DNA from: Pyxicephalus adspersus
Lineage: Eukaryota > Chordata > Amphibia > Anura > Pyxicephalidae
DNA: 64,000 bases
Assembly (NCBI RefSeq): GCF_032062135.1
Contig: NC_092863.1
Coordinates: 13,871,498-13,935,497 of the forward strand
Direction: 5' to 3'
The first letter of the stretch is position 1, and every line of letters begins with the position of its first letter. The position numbers were made by a program, and so were the translations under genes. Under the pieces are notes generated by a model. That model was not told where the DNA came from. It was given only the letters and a program-made list of their open reading frames with translations, and made no database searches. Below, piece by piece: positions 1 through 15,871 of this stretch.

Positions 1-2
1 AG
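1..2 (+). CDS. C1QL1: C1QL1 exon 1, last two bases and splice donor (partial)
   Basis: The window opens with AG followed by GTGAGTGT, a consensus 5' splice site. C1QL family genes have two coding exons, and the second exon here starts in phase 0 with a valine codon. In the family the preceding residue is glutamine; a CAG codon split by the window edge would leave exactly these two bases. I therefore read the window start as the end of exon 1, with most of the protein (signal peptide, collagen-like stretch, first half of gC1q) lying upstream outside the window. This is an inference from phase and motif only. Confidence 0.6.
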
Positions 3-3266
<3,264 letters not shown>

Positions 3267-4750
3267 GAAGCCCCCCATGTGGACAGCACCCAGGCTTACC
3301 TACACTGCCAGGAAGCAAGGAGCCCAAAAGAGAAGCATGGGCTGGCTGCCTGGAACATTTATGTCCCCTACACTGCACCTTGTGTGCCCAGGGTTGTGTA
3401 GCTGCCTCCTCTTCTCTATAAGTCTTCATCTCTCTCGTGTCCTTGGCTCACTCCTGCACCTTCTCCTATGCTTCACTGTGTCACTGCTGAATAAGAACAT
3501 GCTACTCCAATCTTGTCCTAGCTTCTCTCGCCCTATCAGGTCTACTATATCCCATTGCTAAAGCTCATGTCACTTTCCAGAGTTTGTACCCATACCTCTA
3601 CAAAATTTCCCAGTGATCTGCTTTTCCATGATAGGTCCCTCAATTTTTTTGGACATGATGTCCTGACATTGCTAAGAATTTAGTCTCATCAAATGTAAAA
3701 ATTGGCCCAGTCCAAGCGACACGACCCTTTAATCTGAATCTCTAAGCCTAATGCATCTTTATGTTTTTGCCAGCATCATGTTTTAGTCTCTTTCCATCCC
3801 TTCTGTGGGTATGTTTTACCAAATCCTAATAAGCATCCTAATGTGGCTTTCTCCATGCATACTTGGCAAGGCCTAATTGTTTTTTGTCAACACTTGGCCA
3901 TAGCTAATCATTTTATCACCAAGGCTCATGCATGAAACCTCATCCTAGTACATCTCCACCAAACCCCATATAAATCTTGCTGTCAAGTCTTCTGCACATT
4001 TCCGAACTACACTTCATCCATATCTACCATGACTACTTCATGAATACATCAGCATGTCATGTATTCTTTTTGCATCAAGCTTTCATTCGTCCATCCCATT
4101 GGTATATAGATATCTACTTGTCAAGCCTCATGGAACTTATCTGCTCATCATCGATGTCTGTATACTGCCCTTACATTTGGGGGATTTGCCATTCCTCCAC
4201 ACCACTTAGTGTCTACATCATAGAAAAGTTATTTTTTCCCATAAACCCTCAAATTTACCCTTCTTAATCCTTGCACTTGATAAGCCACACCAATGCTTAA
4301 CTCGTAACCCTGTTCCTTAAATACCTTCTCCAAAATCCAAATTTCTGTAATCTTCCAAGCCTATCATGTATCGCTTGAAAAAAACATTTCTGCAGGTTTC
4401 CTCTACATATCAGTATTTTGTAATTGGAAGATTAATCAGTCTATATTTACAAAACTCTATCATTCCATTTTTGTCTTATTTCTTAGCTTTGTTTATCTTG
4501 TTAGGAAAATTTTTTTCTCCTATGATGATTTTTACTAATTGGACCTAAAAATAAGAATACCCAAATTGCAATCTGCATATCCCAGACAGTATAAACCTTC
4601 TTGTTTAAACGACTTCCTAAGTTTCCTATACATTTAATGTAATTGTTCAGTGTCCCTAAATATACCCCAAATCTCCTACTTGATGCCCCGCTTCTACCTC
4701 ATTATCTGTATTTCTAGAGCTCCCAAATAAATCTTGTAATTATTATATAT
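3267..4750 (+). other. C1QL1: Probable C1QL1 3' UTR
   Basis: The 1.5 kb after the C1QL1 stop is markedly pyrimidine-rich on the sense strand (many TC, CCT and CATC words), unlike the balanced AT-rich DNA further on. It ends near an AATAAA at 4726-4731. A long 3' UTR ending there is the simplest reading. ORFs inside it (3163-3561, 3977-4267, 4366-4548) have no family features. The true cleavage site cannot be fixed from sequence alone; another AATAAA lies near 5164. Confidence 0.4.
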
Positions 4751-5409
4751 ATTCTAAGAGAGATAGAAAGAGAGTCATGAGTAACCCATCAGACTAGAAC
4801 ATGTACGTCACCAATTGGACAAATGTTCCAGCAACTCAAAAGCTCTGTTATCAACACATGGTGTATCAAATTATGACTTTTCTATCATTTGATGGGAAAA
4901 TCAATCAGATTTAGCAGCAGCTTTCTAAAGGCGTACCTAAAGACTTGTTAATTACAAAAGTAACACTTTAATGCTAAAATAATATGTTTTCCTGTACTTT
5001 TCCATTTATGTCCATCTGTGAAGTTTTAGAGCTGTTTATTTTTCTGTACTGCACTCCCACCACATTTTGTGATAACCTGGACAAAGCTAGAAAGTAGACA
5101 CAAGTAATCTTCAAGAAGGTTGATGACTGTAAACTGTTGTGAATGGCTTATGTTCTTGTGAAGAATAAATGAGAAGGACATTAAAGCCTACGCCATGCTT
5201 AAAAAGGCAAGACATTTACATGGGGGTGATCAACAAAGGAAAATAGGAGGTGTTCCTTGACCCTGCATCAGAAAAATAGAAGACTGAATAGAAGAGTGCT
5301 TGGGGCAACAACTTTGAACCTATTTCCTTTAGATTTAGGATGTCTTTTTTGTTGCCTTATTGTATATCTTAAATATGTAAGCTTGTGAGATAAATCAGTA
5401 ACAAGTTAA
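4751..5409. other. Intergenic, no feature seen
   Basis: AT-rich unique-looking sequence between the putative C1QL1 3' end and the first MITE. I see no exon-like reading frame with splice sites. Confidence 0.4.
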
Positions 5410-5658
5410 AGAATCAGTCCACTCAAAAGTATTTTTTAGCTATAAATGGAACATAATATGCCAAGATAGCCTCTGCCATTTTACACATCTTAAAAACATT
5501 CCACACACCTCTGTGTGTTCCAGTTTCTCCTGCAATGGAAATCACATACTGGCAGATATGTTCAATGGTGTCCCACGAGATATAAATCATCAAGTGATCA
5601 GTTTGGGCCAGCATTTGCCAAAAGTTATTATAAAGAATTTTTTAGGTGGACTGACCCT
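5410..5658. mobile_element. TTAA-flanked MITE with 'TCAGTCCAC' inverted termini
   Basis: A 249-bp element flanked on both sides by TTAA (5406-5409 and 5659-5662). The left end reads AGAATCAGTCCAC and the right end, reverse-complemented, reads AGGGTCAGTCCAC, so 11 of 13 terminal bases match. TTAA target duplications are typical of piggyBac and Kolobok DNA transposons. It has no transposase and is non-autonomous. The reverse-strand ORF at 5423-5614 lies inside it and is not a gene. Confidence 0.65.
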
Positions 5659-6197
5659 TTAACTAGAAAGAGAATAACATGAAGTAAAATCCTTCTCCAT
5701 CACCACTATACCTCTCAAACAGTGTTTGAATAGCCCATGAACAAAGTGAAGAATATTATGGTAAGCTAGTATCTTATATGGCTTACCAAATCATTTTTGG
5801 CATAAGTGAAATCCAGAAAAAATACTGCTTTGTACTATTGAGGACACAAATACATCCAAAACTGTTACTATCCTGGGGTTGATATACCTAAATGTGGAGT
5901 GTGCAGAAGAGCTGTTTCTTCATAATTTCCTATACAAAGTATGTTAGAAGTCAACTGAATAATATTTCCTTCTATTCTTATTTCCGTATGATCCCTTACA
6001 AATTACCAATGACCTTCCCTTCACTGTATGTTACTGCTCTCCAGTGTCACATTTCTGGACATAAACCATTTTTGTCTCCAAGAGGTGGGGATTATTATTA
6101 GTATTGATTATATTGATTATTTGTATTATTGATTTCAGATAAATGAAGAGTTGCAGAATATTATCACTTAAGTTGAGTTGAATGGTATGAACTAGCC

Positions 6198-6484
6198 TTT
6201 CTCAACCTTCTTACCCCTGAGGAACCCTTGAAAAATGTTTTCAGTTTTTACGGAACCCGTATTAAAACTTATATTTTTGGGGTCAATGGAAAAAAGTCTC
6301 CTAAATTTGTGGTTAGTGGAACAATGCCCCTTCACTAGGATAAGGCATTTACAGACACCTAAAAACATTATTAAAGTCATGCATTTGGCTCTGCTCTAAG
6401 TTGTTTTAGCCCCAGAACTCGTCAGGCATCATGAAATGGGGCGTCACTCAGTTATATATTAAGGAACCCTTAGAAACCTGTGGA
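6198..6484. repeat. Dispersed repeat, copy 1 ('ggaaccCTTGAAA' family)
   Basis: This block and 34448-34680 share the same layout: a start near a CTCAACCTTCTTA/CCTTTTTAACT phrase, GGAACCC(C)TTGAAA near the left end, a variant of 'agtGG.A.AATGCC' in the middle, and a second GGAACCC(C)TT.GAAAC at the right end. Two diverged copies with matching ends show an interspersed element. I cannot name its family. Confidence 0.5.
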
Positions 6485-6647
6485 GAAAGACGCGTTTATT
6501 ATGTTTTTAATAATATCTATTCTAATCATTTTTGTATCTGTTTGGAGTTCAGGCTGTTGGTGGCTTTTCTTATATGCTGCTACTTCTACTTAGATCAGTC
6601 ATTTGAAAGTCATACGTACAGGTTTTCATATCAAAGCGTGAGGCTAC

Positions 6648-6871
6648 GGGCCTGATTTATTAAAGTTCTCCAATGCTGGAGAGAATACATTTTCATCAGT
6701 GACGTTGGGTGATCCAGCAAACATGGAATGGATCTGGTCCAGGATTGAAAATATTTACTAACAAATAGCAAAGGACTTTTAGGAAATCCATTCCAGGTTT
6801 GCTGGATCACCCAAATTCACTGATGAACTTGTATCCTCTCCAGCCTTGGGGAGCTTTAATAAATCAGGCCC
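6648..6871. mobile_element. Fold-back MITE, GGGCCTGATTTATTAA family, copy 1
   Basis: A 224-bp near-perfect palindrome. It starts GGGCCTGATTTATTAA and ends TTAATAAATCAGGCCC, and the arms repeat the phrases CTCTCCA, TTGGGTGATCCAGC and CATTCCAGGTTTGCTGG in inverted order. As single-stranded RNA or DNA it would form a long hairpin. The bases TAC occur on both sides and may be the target duplication. Two more copies lie at 19438-19615 and 23890-24077. Confidence 0.8.
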
Positions 6872-9733
6872 TACATCTGAAATATCACAACCTACTATAA
6901 GTAAGGTCTACCATATTTTGTCCCATGATCGCCTGGTATTTTAAGCAGTGATCCAGGGCTATATAACCACGCAGCTAAACCAGCATTGCTGATCATTTTT
7001 TTTTTACTTATAGCCCTTATTCTTGTTCTTATAAAGACGAGGATGCTTCATAGCTTGGCCAAGCCAGTTCTAATGTCAAGAAGATACCCCAAGCTTTTTC
7101 TTTTTGAATGGATACCATGACCTGAATACATAAGAAGCTACATTACTGTGAACCATTTAATTTCCAGTATACGACTTAAAACAGCGATCCCTTCATTGCC
7201 TTTGTGCATAACTCATCTTTGAAAATAAAAAGAGGAACACCCTAAAGCACCAAAGTGTATAGGGCAAAAACACCCCCCTGATGTCAACGTCAACCCCATC
7301 TAAAGCAAAAGGCAGAAGTTAGGCAAATTGGGGTAAATTTAAATGATTTGCTTGTGAACAAGCAAATCTTCTGCTATATGTGGAATACACTAACAGGTGA
7401 ATGGAAGGCACTGTGATGCATAGAGATACCATACAGGTCCCAATCTACCGTTTATAGATCAGTTGCCAGTTGCCATCAAACTGAAGTTAAATCCAGATAA
7501 AAAGTGATCAATATTTTCCCAAAGGTTTGATTGTGATTGTTTCATCCTATCAACCATCAAAACAGCCTGCAGATGCCGTTTTATTTTTTAGCTGCGTTGA
7601 CAAAAATCCAAAGCAAAAAGTTGGAGTTGGATTTTCTTGTTTATGTTCAGCATCATCAAAAAAGTGATCTTTATCACTTTATCACTTTAATAATCGTTAA
7701 GATAAACAAGGAAATGTGCAGCCCATAGCAAGACAAATCTGTTATGTTTGTGGAAGTAAATGAAAATAAAAATTCGACCATTTGCCACAAACAACATTCC
7801 TATTTAATACAATATTTGGATACAATGCATCTACAAGCTTTTAACCCTTTTTGTGTTGGCTCTCATAACTATATACTGTCACCTATTACGTTTCAATGTA
7901 TATAAATCATTTACAATAATTGACATATAGTTCAGAGGAAAAAAAACTCAATATGTAGTCATCCTATTTATGCAAATTTGGATGCCAAATCCAAAAGAGC
8001 ATTCATTTTTGATGAAAGAAGGACAGAGAACCTGCATTTTTTTTATTTTAAGTGGGCATATCATCTGGTAAATCTTTGCACATGAAGTTTGTCCATGTAT
8101 AAGCATAACCACCCCTGGGTATTTATTACCCCTTCCAATGATCACAGGACTCCTTTGGTCATTAAAATGGCAGTGCCATCTTTGTATAGGCATTGCCCAG
8201 GGTTGGCAGCTACTTCCTGGACTTAGATGTTGGTTTAGGGACAGTTTAGTTTTTTTGGCTGTATTTACAAATGCCACCTTCTGTAGAGTCTTTATAGTAG
8301 GGCTAACTAAGCAATTGCCCAGGGCTCCCGGTTCTGCAGAGCCCCATAACTGAATGGCAGGGATCCAGAGACCTGGAAAAATGTAGGTGACATTTGGGGT
8401 GACATTTTGTCCAAAATGGTCCCTGTGCCCCCTACAAAGTTAGAGTATACAGAGTGACCATTGGAAAAGAGGAGACTGAAAAAATGTTTCCTCTGCCTGC
8501 AGCATACTGATGAGCTTAGGCAACCTCAACCTGCACTGAAAACCTAAGGGTGGCTTTTTAACGGTAATAGGTGGATTTTTTCTGAAAAGTGTAATTCTCG
8601 CTCATATAAATATTTCCATGCAAAGTTCTGAATTATCTACTTTAAAAACAGCAAATTACAGGTCATTCCTGGCCTACTTGACAGCATTTCTGTGACATGC
8701 AAAAAACTCTATTTTGTTGAACAAGGAAATCAACTTTATGCATATACCAGGGGGGCAGGAAAGTGTTGATGACTTCCAACCAGGGGTCTGCAGGATATTA
8801 CTCCTTTTCAGCAGCTCGAGCCTATGCCTGTGTGGCTCATGGCTTATGGCTTATGGATACCATCATTTTGTATTCCTTCAGGAAGTATATTGGTGATGTA
8901 CAGGAAATAAAAGCCAGTTTGCATGTTCAAGTACAGTTTATATCTACATGCGGAGTGCAGTTATACCTGATCTTACATTAAGATAAGAGACTTGTGCCCT
9001 GTCTATTGAAATCCCGCAGTTTATCCCTGCTCGATATTAATAGGAGTCTCCTATGTCGGAAGCTTTGTTCTTTTCTGTCTTGTAATGTTTCTGTGGGATA
9101 TCTAACAAATAATTCTAACAAAAAATGTAAATATAAAATCCTTCCAGAGTTGTAATTTGTGTGTTTGTTTTCTTTGGTATTAGGCTGACTTGCAAGCTTA
9201 TATAAGAAAAAATAGGCAGTAACCTGAAGCTGACAATCAGATTTTATATTTTCAAGCCAGATGAACAAAAGATGAATCTTGATTGGTTACATGGATACAG
9301 TTACATGCTACCTTTACTGTAGCACAGCTGATTGGATGCAGGTACTGCTTTTCTCTCTTGCAATCTGAGCTTTGCTGTGCAAATACTACAAGAAGCAGAC
9401 CAAAACCTAACTCTGTATCCCAAAAATACATTTTCCAATGTTATTATGGATACAGAGCTACATTTTTTGTGTGCACTGACCTACTAAGAGACTAAGGTAT
9501 ATCTATCGTAGAGACCTTCTACAAGGTTTTCTCCTTTCCTTCCTGGGCATGCTAGTGAAATGTCATTCCATTAATGCCTGCTTACTAGTGAGTAAGACTC
9601 CACTGCATCCCTAGCCATTGATGGGTGGAAGTTTGTAGAAGTGAAAACTTTATACATGCAATTAATATGATGCCTAACGTGTCTGCAAATTAGTAAGCTG
9701 GCAACTTTTCTAGTAATGCTAGACATACACTAT
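6872..9733. other. Intergenic, no gene seen
   Basis: AT-rich sequence with scattered low-complexity tracts. Short ORFs such as 8138-8353 and 8714-8896 lack recognisable domains and flanking splice logic. The part around 8300-8350 resembles other frog repeats but I could not define its ends. Confidence 0.35.
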
Positions 9734-9856
9734 GGGGTTATTTATAAAGCAGTGAATCTGAAATTCACCAAACAATCACTGGTATTAAAAATACATTGAC
9801 CTAGAAGTTTCCCCATCAGAGAATTTTAGATGAATGTCAGATTCACTACGTCCTAA
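9734..9856. mobile_element. Fold-back MITE fragment ('GCAGTGAATCTGA' family)
   Basis: The left part reads GGTTATTTATAAAGCAGTGA, continuing TCTGAAATTCACC; about 70 bp later GAATGTCAGATTCACT appears, close to the inverse of it. The right end lacks the expected TTTATAAATAA arm, so this is a truncated or decayed copy. Confidence 0.45.
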
Positions 9857-10847
9857 AAAGGCCTCAATGTGATATTTTTGATTAAGTAGACAATCAGTTT
9901 GAGGAAAACATCAAATCGATGGAAAAAGTGCTTTCGTGCCAATCATTTTAGATTTATTATTTGCATAAAATGTCAATTGAAAATTCCTTAGGCAAAATTT
10001 TTCTTTTTTTATTTTGTGTTGAAATGTGTTTTTTTATAATACAGGTCAGTTATGATGTAGTCAATCACAAAGGATTCATTTATATGTCAATCATAATATT
10101 TATTGAATGAGAAAATCGGCATAATGTATGCCAAGCATATTTAATGATGGGGACACATAAATGGGGACATGGCCTCTGGGAATGGAACAAGATACGTTTC
10201 ACACAAAACCAAATCCACAAATCCAGCTTGGCAAGGTAAGCAAAATATATTTTTTGGAAAGAAGTTGCCTCTATCTATCTTAGAATTCCGCTGCTTTGAG
10301 GTAATGCTGAATTGATAAGACAGCCCAGGGCAGATAGTTGCTTTTATGTAGGCAACATGTTGCGTGAGATCTTCGGTCTTCCTCCTCTCTAGCTTTGGGC
10401 TCTATATAGATCTTCTGTCTAAAGTCTTTTCAGACTATAACAAGGAAAAATTCACCCTCTAGGAGGACATGACCCAGCAAAACACCAATCACACAGGCAA
10501 GAAGGGAAGAGAAGGTCTGGAAGCAATGGTTCCTCAGTGGAGTGAAAGGAAATAAGTAAGTTTAGATTTTTCTTGACCATAGCCTTACCATAAAAAAAGT
10601 TAAGTGTAAAAAGTTAAAGAGTCTTTATACTTATTATTCTTCAACCTGTCTAACTCTTCCAGAGAGTGAAAATCCAAGGCATGAATGACGGGAAAGGTGT
10701 TACAAATATTTTGCATGGAGGTAATTTTCTTTTTTCCATTACAAAGTTGAGTATTTGATAGACCCCATTGACTAGAAAAACCACAGGCCTAAGCACCAAA
10801 TAAGCAGCACGCAGATCCTTTTTTTACACTGGTGTGCATTGAAAACA
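9857..10847. other. Intergenic, no feature seen
   Basis: AT-rich sequence leading up to the 10848 ORF. I see no exon with paired splice sites and no defined repeat. Confidence 0.35.
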
Positions 10848-11159
10848 ATGGAACAAAACGCAAGCCGAAGCATCCGTGAGATCAAACCCTTACTGTGCCT
10901 TGAATGTATATGGATTGCATTAACTCTAATAAGTTTACTAGCACTCAAGCTGTTTAAAGATGGCAGTGGGAGCTTTGCAATCCGGCAGCCTTCAGAAACT
11001 GTAGTGGAAGGCAGTAAGCAAGAAAACGTCAAGGAGCTTGTAAACAAATGGAGATCAATAAAAATACAAGACCATTCTCACACTCTGAACTCTGGCCAGA
11101 CCAGCGTGATGTGTATCAGCACTTTTTCAGCTTGGATATGGCAGAGTTCCCATTTCTGA
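10848..11159 (+). CDS. Hypothetical 103-aa single-pass membrane protein (uncertain)
   Basis: An ATG in good Kozak context (A at -3, G at +4) opens 103 codons ending TGA. The predicted protein has a basic N-terminus (NASRSIREIK), then a hydrophobic span at about residues 15-37 (PLLCLECIWIALTLISLLAL and on), then a polar tail rich in K, E, Q and S. This is a type II signal-anchor layout. Codon choice looks protein-like and the frame is the longest convincing one between C1QL1 and CCDC103. I recognise no family. The sequence just before the ATG (GTGCATTGAAAACAATGGAA) resembles phrases in frog repeats, so a transposon-derived or chance ORF is quite possible. Confidence 0.22.
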   Translation: MEQNASRSIREIKPLLCLECIWIALTLISLLALKLFKDGSGSFAIRQPSETVVEGSKQENVKELVNKWRSIKIQDHSHTLNSGQTSVMCISTFSAWIWQSSHF

Positions 11160-14100
11160 TCCTCCCGTGCCCCCGGAGTTACTTTTTATTTATTTAAATT
11201 TGGGCTAATGGTTGAGTAAATGACTTCTCAACTTTTATAGAGCAACTAGATAGCATGCCAAGATCAGTAAACAAGGGAACATTGTGACATCCAAGCTTTC
11301 ATTTACAAGTAATTGTTTTAAATTTGGTTTCTTATGTGGCCAGGGCTAAATGATATACTATAAAGGTATTTTTTATTAGTCAGATAGAAAATATTGTCTG
11401 TTTTCCAGACAATGCTTAAAGGACAAGCTCACCATTTAATTTATACACCCAGCACCCCTTTTATTTACCCTAAACTTTCCTAAGCTGCCCCGAACCCCAA
11501 CTTAGACCTCACCCAGTTGAAAGGAACATTGCACCAACACAACCTGGAATTCAGGCATGCAAACTTTTTGAAATGCCATTTTAACAAATTACAGATTTTA
11601 GAGATTGTTTTTAAAAATTTATATAAAATCATAATTTTTTTTTTCATAAGAAAAGTCCTTGACTTTGAATGTAAAATGCCTGGACTATGCTGGACAGATG
11701 CTCTTCTGTCCTTCTGTCGGTCATGCACTTGCGCATGCTGGTATATCACAAGCAGACTCTATGTCTAGCCGGGACGGGAGGGTGAAGTGGATGTTTCATG
11801 GAAACGCGAGGGGCAATGGTTTCAGAACCGAAGACGGAGGTCTGAGGCTCAGCTGTTTCTAGGATGCTGCAACAATCACAGAGGACACTCCAGGGCTATA
11901 AAGAAAGGACAAGACAAGTGTGATATAGCCATATTCATTCTGGACAGAGTCTGTTGACTTAACTCCTAAATGGCTGCTAAGCCTGTGCTACAAAGAGACA
12001 TTCTGGTCAAAAATATATTCACAGACCACTTTTTACATGAAACATTTTATTATTATTTTTATTTGTACTAAAAGTTTTTTTAAGTAAATGTAAACCCAAT
12101 CACTAAAATTTTATATGCGCTTTATTAAGTTATATTTTCATTTTAAATTTGTAAATTATTAGGAAGTACCCATGGCATGGTCCAATGTTTGTCAACTTAC
12201 GAGATATAGGGGAACCCAACTGTGATCTCCAAAGGACATCACATAATGTTCAGTATATGTAATGCTAGAGAGGACAAGCGTAGATTGCAGACTTTCTAGA
12301 GCAAAGGAAAGTGAAAGACTATGGGAGTACTACAGTTACAAATAATGACTGGAGACATGCTGCCCAAACTAGTAAAAATCACTACTATTACAGCTTTACA
12401 AATCATTATTTGCATTAATATGATGTGACTGCTGTGGTCCAAGACCACATAACAAACACCATAGTACCACATGCAGGCCATAGGTTTTGTATAAGAGAGC
12501 TAGGGCAATGATGAACAGTCACCGATGGAGTGTGCACATGTAGAATTGAGAACTAAGAAGATGACTCAGACTTGTTCTAGTGTATTTTAGTAAGAACTTG
12601 GCCAATTCTTTTTAATGATATATCCATGCTTATCTACCAAAGCACATTATCTTTCAGCAACCAATCACCATTACTCGAATCTACTTGTTCAAAAAGCATT
12701 TGTATTTACTTACCCACAGCAACCACATTTTAAAAGTTTAATAAAACTGATGAAAATGATTTACGATTGGTAGCGTAGGGTACAGCACTAAGTACATTTT
12801 TATATTCCTTGGCTCTGTATATAAATCTGCCTATTGCTTGTTTCAATTTACTCTCCAGATTTTGATATATGTGTCAAGATCAGCTTCCTAGGCATGCTCT
12901 GCCGTTTCTCTGCTTCTGCCTGCCAAACTGCCAAGGTGTAGCGAGCAGGTCCAAAAAACAGATGTTTCTCCCTCCCATCTCTGTATTAGAATATTCTCAC
13001 ACCTTGGCACAGCTTGTGAAATAGAAATGTGCCCCCCCAAAGCAATACACCCCCCCTCCTCAGCGCACCCATCACACACCATGTCTTCACTGCCACAGCT
13101 CTCTGGACGGGTGGTAAACCAGATGCTGCAGAACAAGTCCCAGTAACTCCATGACCACATTATATGGGGGTATCCTAAAGTGTATGTAAACCCATGCAAT
13201 CAACTTTTCTTATTTACTCCCATTTGGTCTGTTAAATAGACTGTACAAAATTTGAAGTATTGTATGTTAATAAAACATTAAATAATTGTAGATAAGAAAT
13301 CTAATGATCATCTATTTTCCTGTCCGGAGAGGACTATGCTGCATTAAATGTTATCACTTTTTTTCTGTGGCCCCCATAACACCCCAATATCAGAGTTTAT
13401 TAGAGTATTTTTTTAAGGAATGACCACCCTCATTTTCCATAATGCAGTAGAGTTGGTGTTGTCACCTTTCATCTTTTCTTCTTTTCTTTTTCTTCTATTC
13501 ATCTCCCTTGAAGTTAGCTTTCATCTTCATCTTAAAGATACATAGACAAGAAATAGTCAAAAATAAAAGATTCCATGTCTGCTGCAATTTAAATGGAAAT
13601 TAAGAGGTGTAGGGGAAATCTTTCTATTTTAAATACATTCATTGAACTTTGAAATTTAATTAAATGTAGTGAACAGTATTGAACTATGAAATAGACAAAA
13701 ATAGAAAAAATACACCCAGACCTCCAACAAGGGGTAGAACTTTTTGCTTAAGCAGCTAAAAGCCTTGTTGGCAAAATCACACAATTGTTGACTGTTTTTC
13801 CTGGTTTTGGCTTTGAATCTATGTATATGGAAAGCCCATGAACCCACCAGCTGTTGTCTGTAGGAATAATAAGTGAGGCAATTGAAAATCTACTCATAAT
13901 CCTATATGTCCCAACTGTAATAAGTGGGTGCACAGAACCTGTGCTATCAATCTAGTACGTGGGCCATGTAGTCCATATTGCAGTCAATGAAGGCCTTCCA
14001 TGGATGGTATTGATAGAACTGGATACCACATACGGTAGTCAAAGTCTATTCCACACTGCATTATTCTGTGAATATGCAGCAATGCAAATGCTATAGTAAG

Positions 14101-14736
14101 CACCTATGTGCATTGAGGTTTATAGCTCAATACACCCTTTCTGTTCAAAGCATTCAGACTAAGCTCCCCATTTCACAAATAGACCATCAATTACTGTTTG
14201 GTGCAAAGTCTTTGGCGGCATTGTGGCTTCAGAGAAAATCTAATTTGCTTAAATGTGAAAGGACTTATCATACACATTCAGATATCCTCCTGATGTTCAA
14301 AATGGACTGGATAAAAAATAAAAGGAAACTGTAAGCCCTGAATGGGCAAATTCTCTACAGAAAGCCCATCCCCTCCAGAATAGTATACTAAGCAATTCAT
14401 TTACCTTGCTTCCTCCTTGCCGTAGATGTTTGCCCTGGGGAAGCTCCAATGTCAAAGCTGAATCAGGTGGATGATACTATGTACTAGTACTTAAGTCTGG
14501 AGACTGGTTGATTATTGTACTATGGGGGAGTTCTTATGCGTCTCCATATATGAAAGCCCTGTATTGCATAACCTTCAACATAAAAGTGTCTCTTTAAAGT
14601 GGATGCAACATTTGGTTTGTGAGACAGCATTTAATGTGTAAGATAAATTTTAGGCTGCACAATGCTTGTCTTTTGCATGTACTGGGTTGTCTTCACAGCC
14701 CCCTACTTAATCTGACCTGTCAACATGTGGGCGCCG
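11160..14736. other. Intergenic, no gene seen
   Basis: AT-rich sequence with no convincing exon. A GC-richer patch at about 12890-13180 has an 11-bp inverted pair, TGCCAAGGTGT and ACACCTTGGCA, about 70 bp apart, and C-rich tracts; it might be regulatory. The reverse-strand ORF over that patch (12888-13199) has no domain. Confidence 0.35.
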
Positions 14737-15449
14737 CTGTCACGCTTCGGGAGACAGGGCCACTAGGGGGCACTACAGCTTGCACAGAAATGGTGTGAGC
14801 TCTGAGAAGGGCCAAGGCGCAGAGTCTAAGCACTAACCAGGTCTTCTCCAGACCCCCTAGGTTGCAGTCCTTGGGCACACCAGGGTGGGCAGGATGATAC
14901 ACAGTACCAAATCACTGAATAGAAGAATCGTCAAGGAAGGCCGGGGTCAAGGCAGGCAGCAAGCAAGAGGGACCAGGTCACAAGCCAGGGGTCAAATACC
15001 AGGGATCCAGGAAACAGACACCAGTGACACAGAGGCCACTGCAGACACAGGGAACACAGGAGAGACTGGAAGCAACAGGAGGCACAGGTGACTCGGGAAT
15101 AGCCACAGAGAGAGAGAGAAACACCGAAACAGCACAAGGGAATAAACTGGGAAACAACAGACTGGGCAACAAGGGGTTACCACAGGAACTAGACAGGGGA
15201 AACACTGAATGAACCAACAGGTGTACAGTTAATGCTCAGAAGAGCTAGGGGGCTGAGCACTAGTAGCCTGAGTGCTGTGTCTGAGCCAGCTAAATAGCCA
15301 GGCATAATTAGGGAGCTATTTCACAATTGGCTGGCAGGATAGGCGAAACTGATCAAACTCGGAAGAGCAGGCACGTCCAGGGTAAAAATTGCCCGCATGC
15401 ACGGGGGAGAGGCGTCTGTGCTTTAGTGAGGAAGAGGTAAGTGTGACAG
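14737..15449. mobile_element. Non-autonomous DNA transposon with CTGTCAC termini and CCG duplication
   Basis: A 713-bp element that begins CTGTCACGCTT and ends AAGTGTGACAG, giving an 11-bp terminal inverted repeat with one mismatch. CCG sits immediately outside both ends (14734-14736 and 15450-15452), consistent with a 3-bp target duplication. The interior is GC-rich and full of GGTCAAGG, CAAGCCAGG and AGACAC-type words; overlapping ORFs on both strands there are compositional artefacts. No transposase is present. Superfamily is not settled: a 3-bp duplication occurs in CACTA and PIF/Harbinger elements among others. Confidence 0.6.
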
Positions 15450-15871
15450 CCGCTTCTCTCCCAGCACTTATTAACCTGACCAATTAATGTTAGCCTTGTT
15501 AGTTTTATATTAGAGTTAGAGTGTTAGCAATTACAATTTGATCCCTGGTCCTTTTGGTGTGAACAATCTATGGAATTATTCGGAGTTAGTGTCCATGATC
15601 AGGTTTGAGAAATTGAAGATTTTGGTACTTTTAGTAGCCTGGTTCCATTTTCTTCCCTTACTCAGCCAACCCCTTTGGCCAGATTTGCCTTGGCTCTGGG
15701 CATTATTGTAAGTCAAGTAAAAGCTCCCCAGCAGGGGCTTAGAAAGCAATAGAAATTGGGATATTTGCTATTTGATTATCATGTATCCTCATATCTGGAA
15801 GTTCTGGGCAGTTTTCTATGCACCCAACAATGGAAAAAGCAGCAGGGGGCAAAGGGAAGGTTAATATAATC

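Noticed and set aside
14885..15217. Several overlapping ORFs on both strands, Thr/Gly-rich or Leu/Ser/Cys-rich
   Set aside because: They arise from the biased composition of the transposon interior at 14737-15449.
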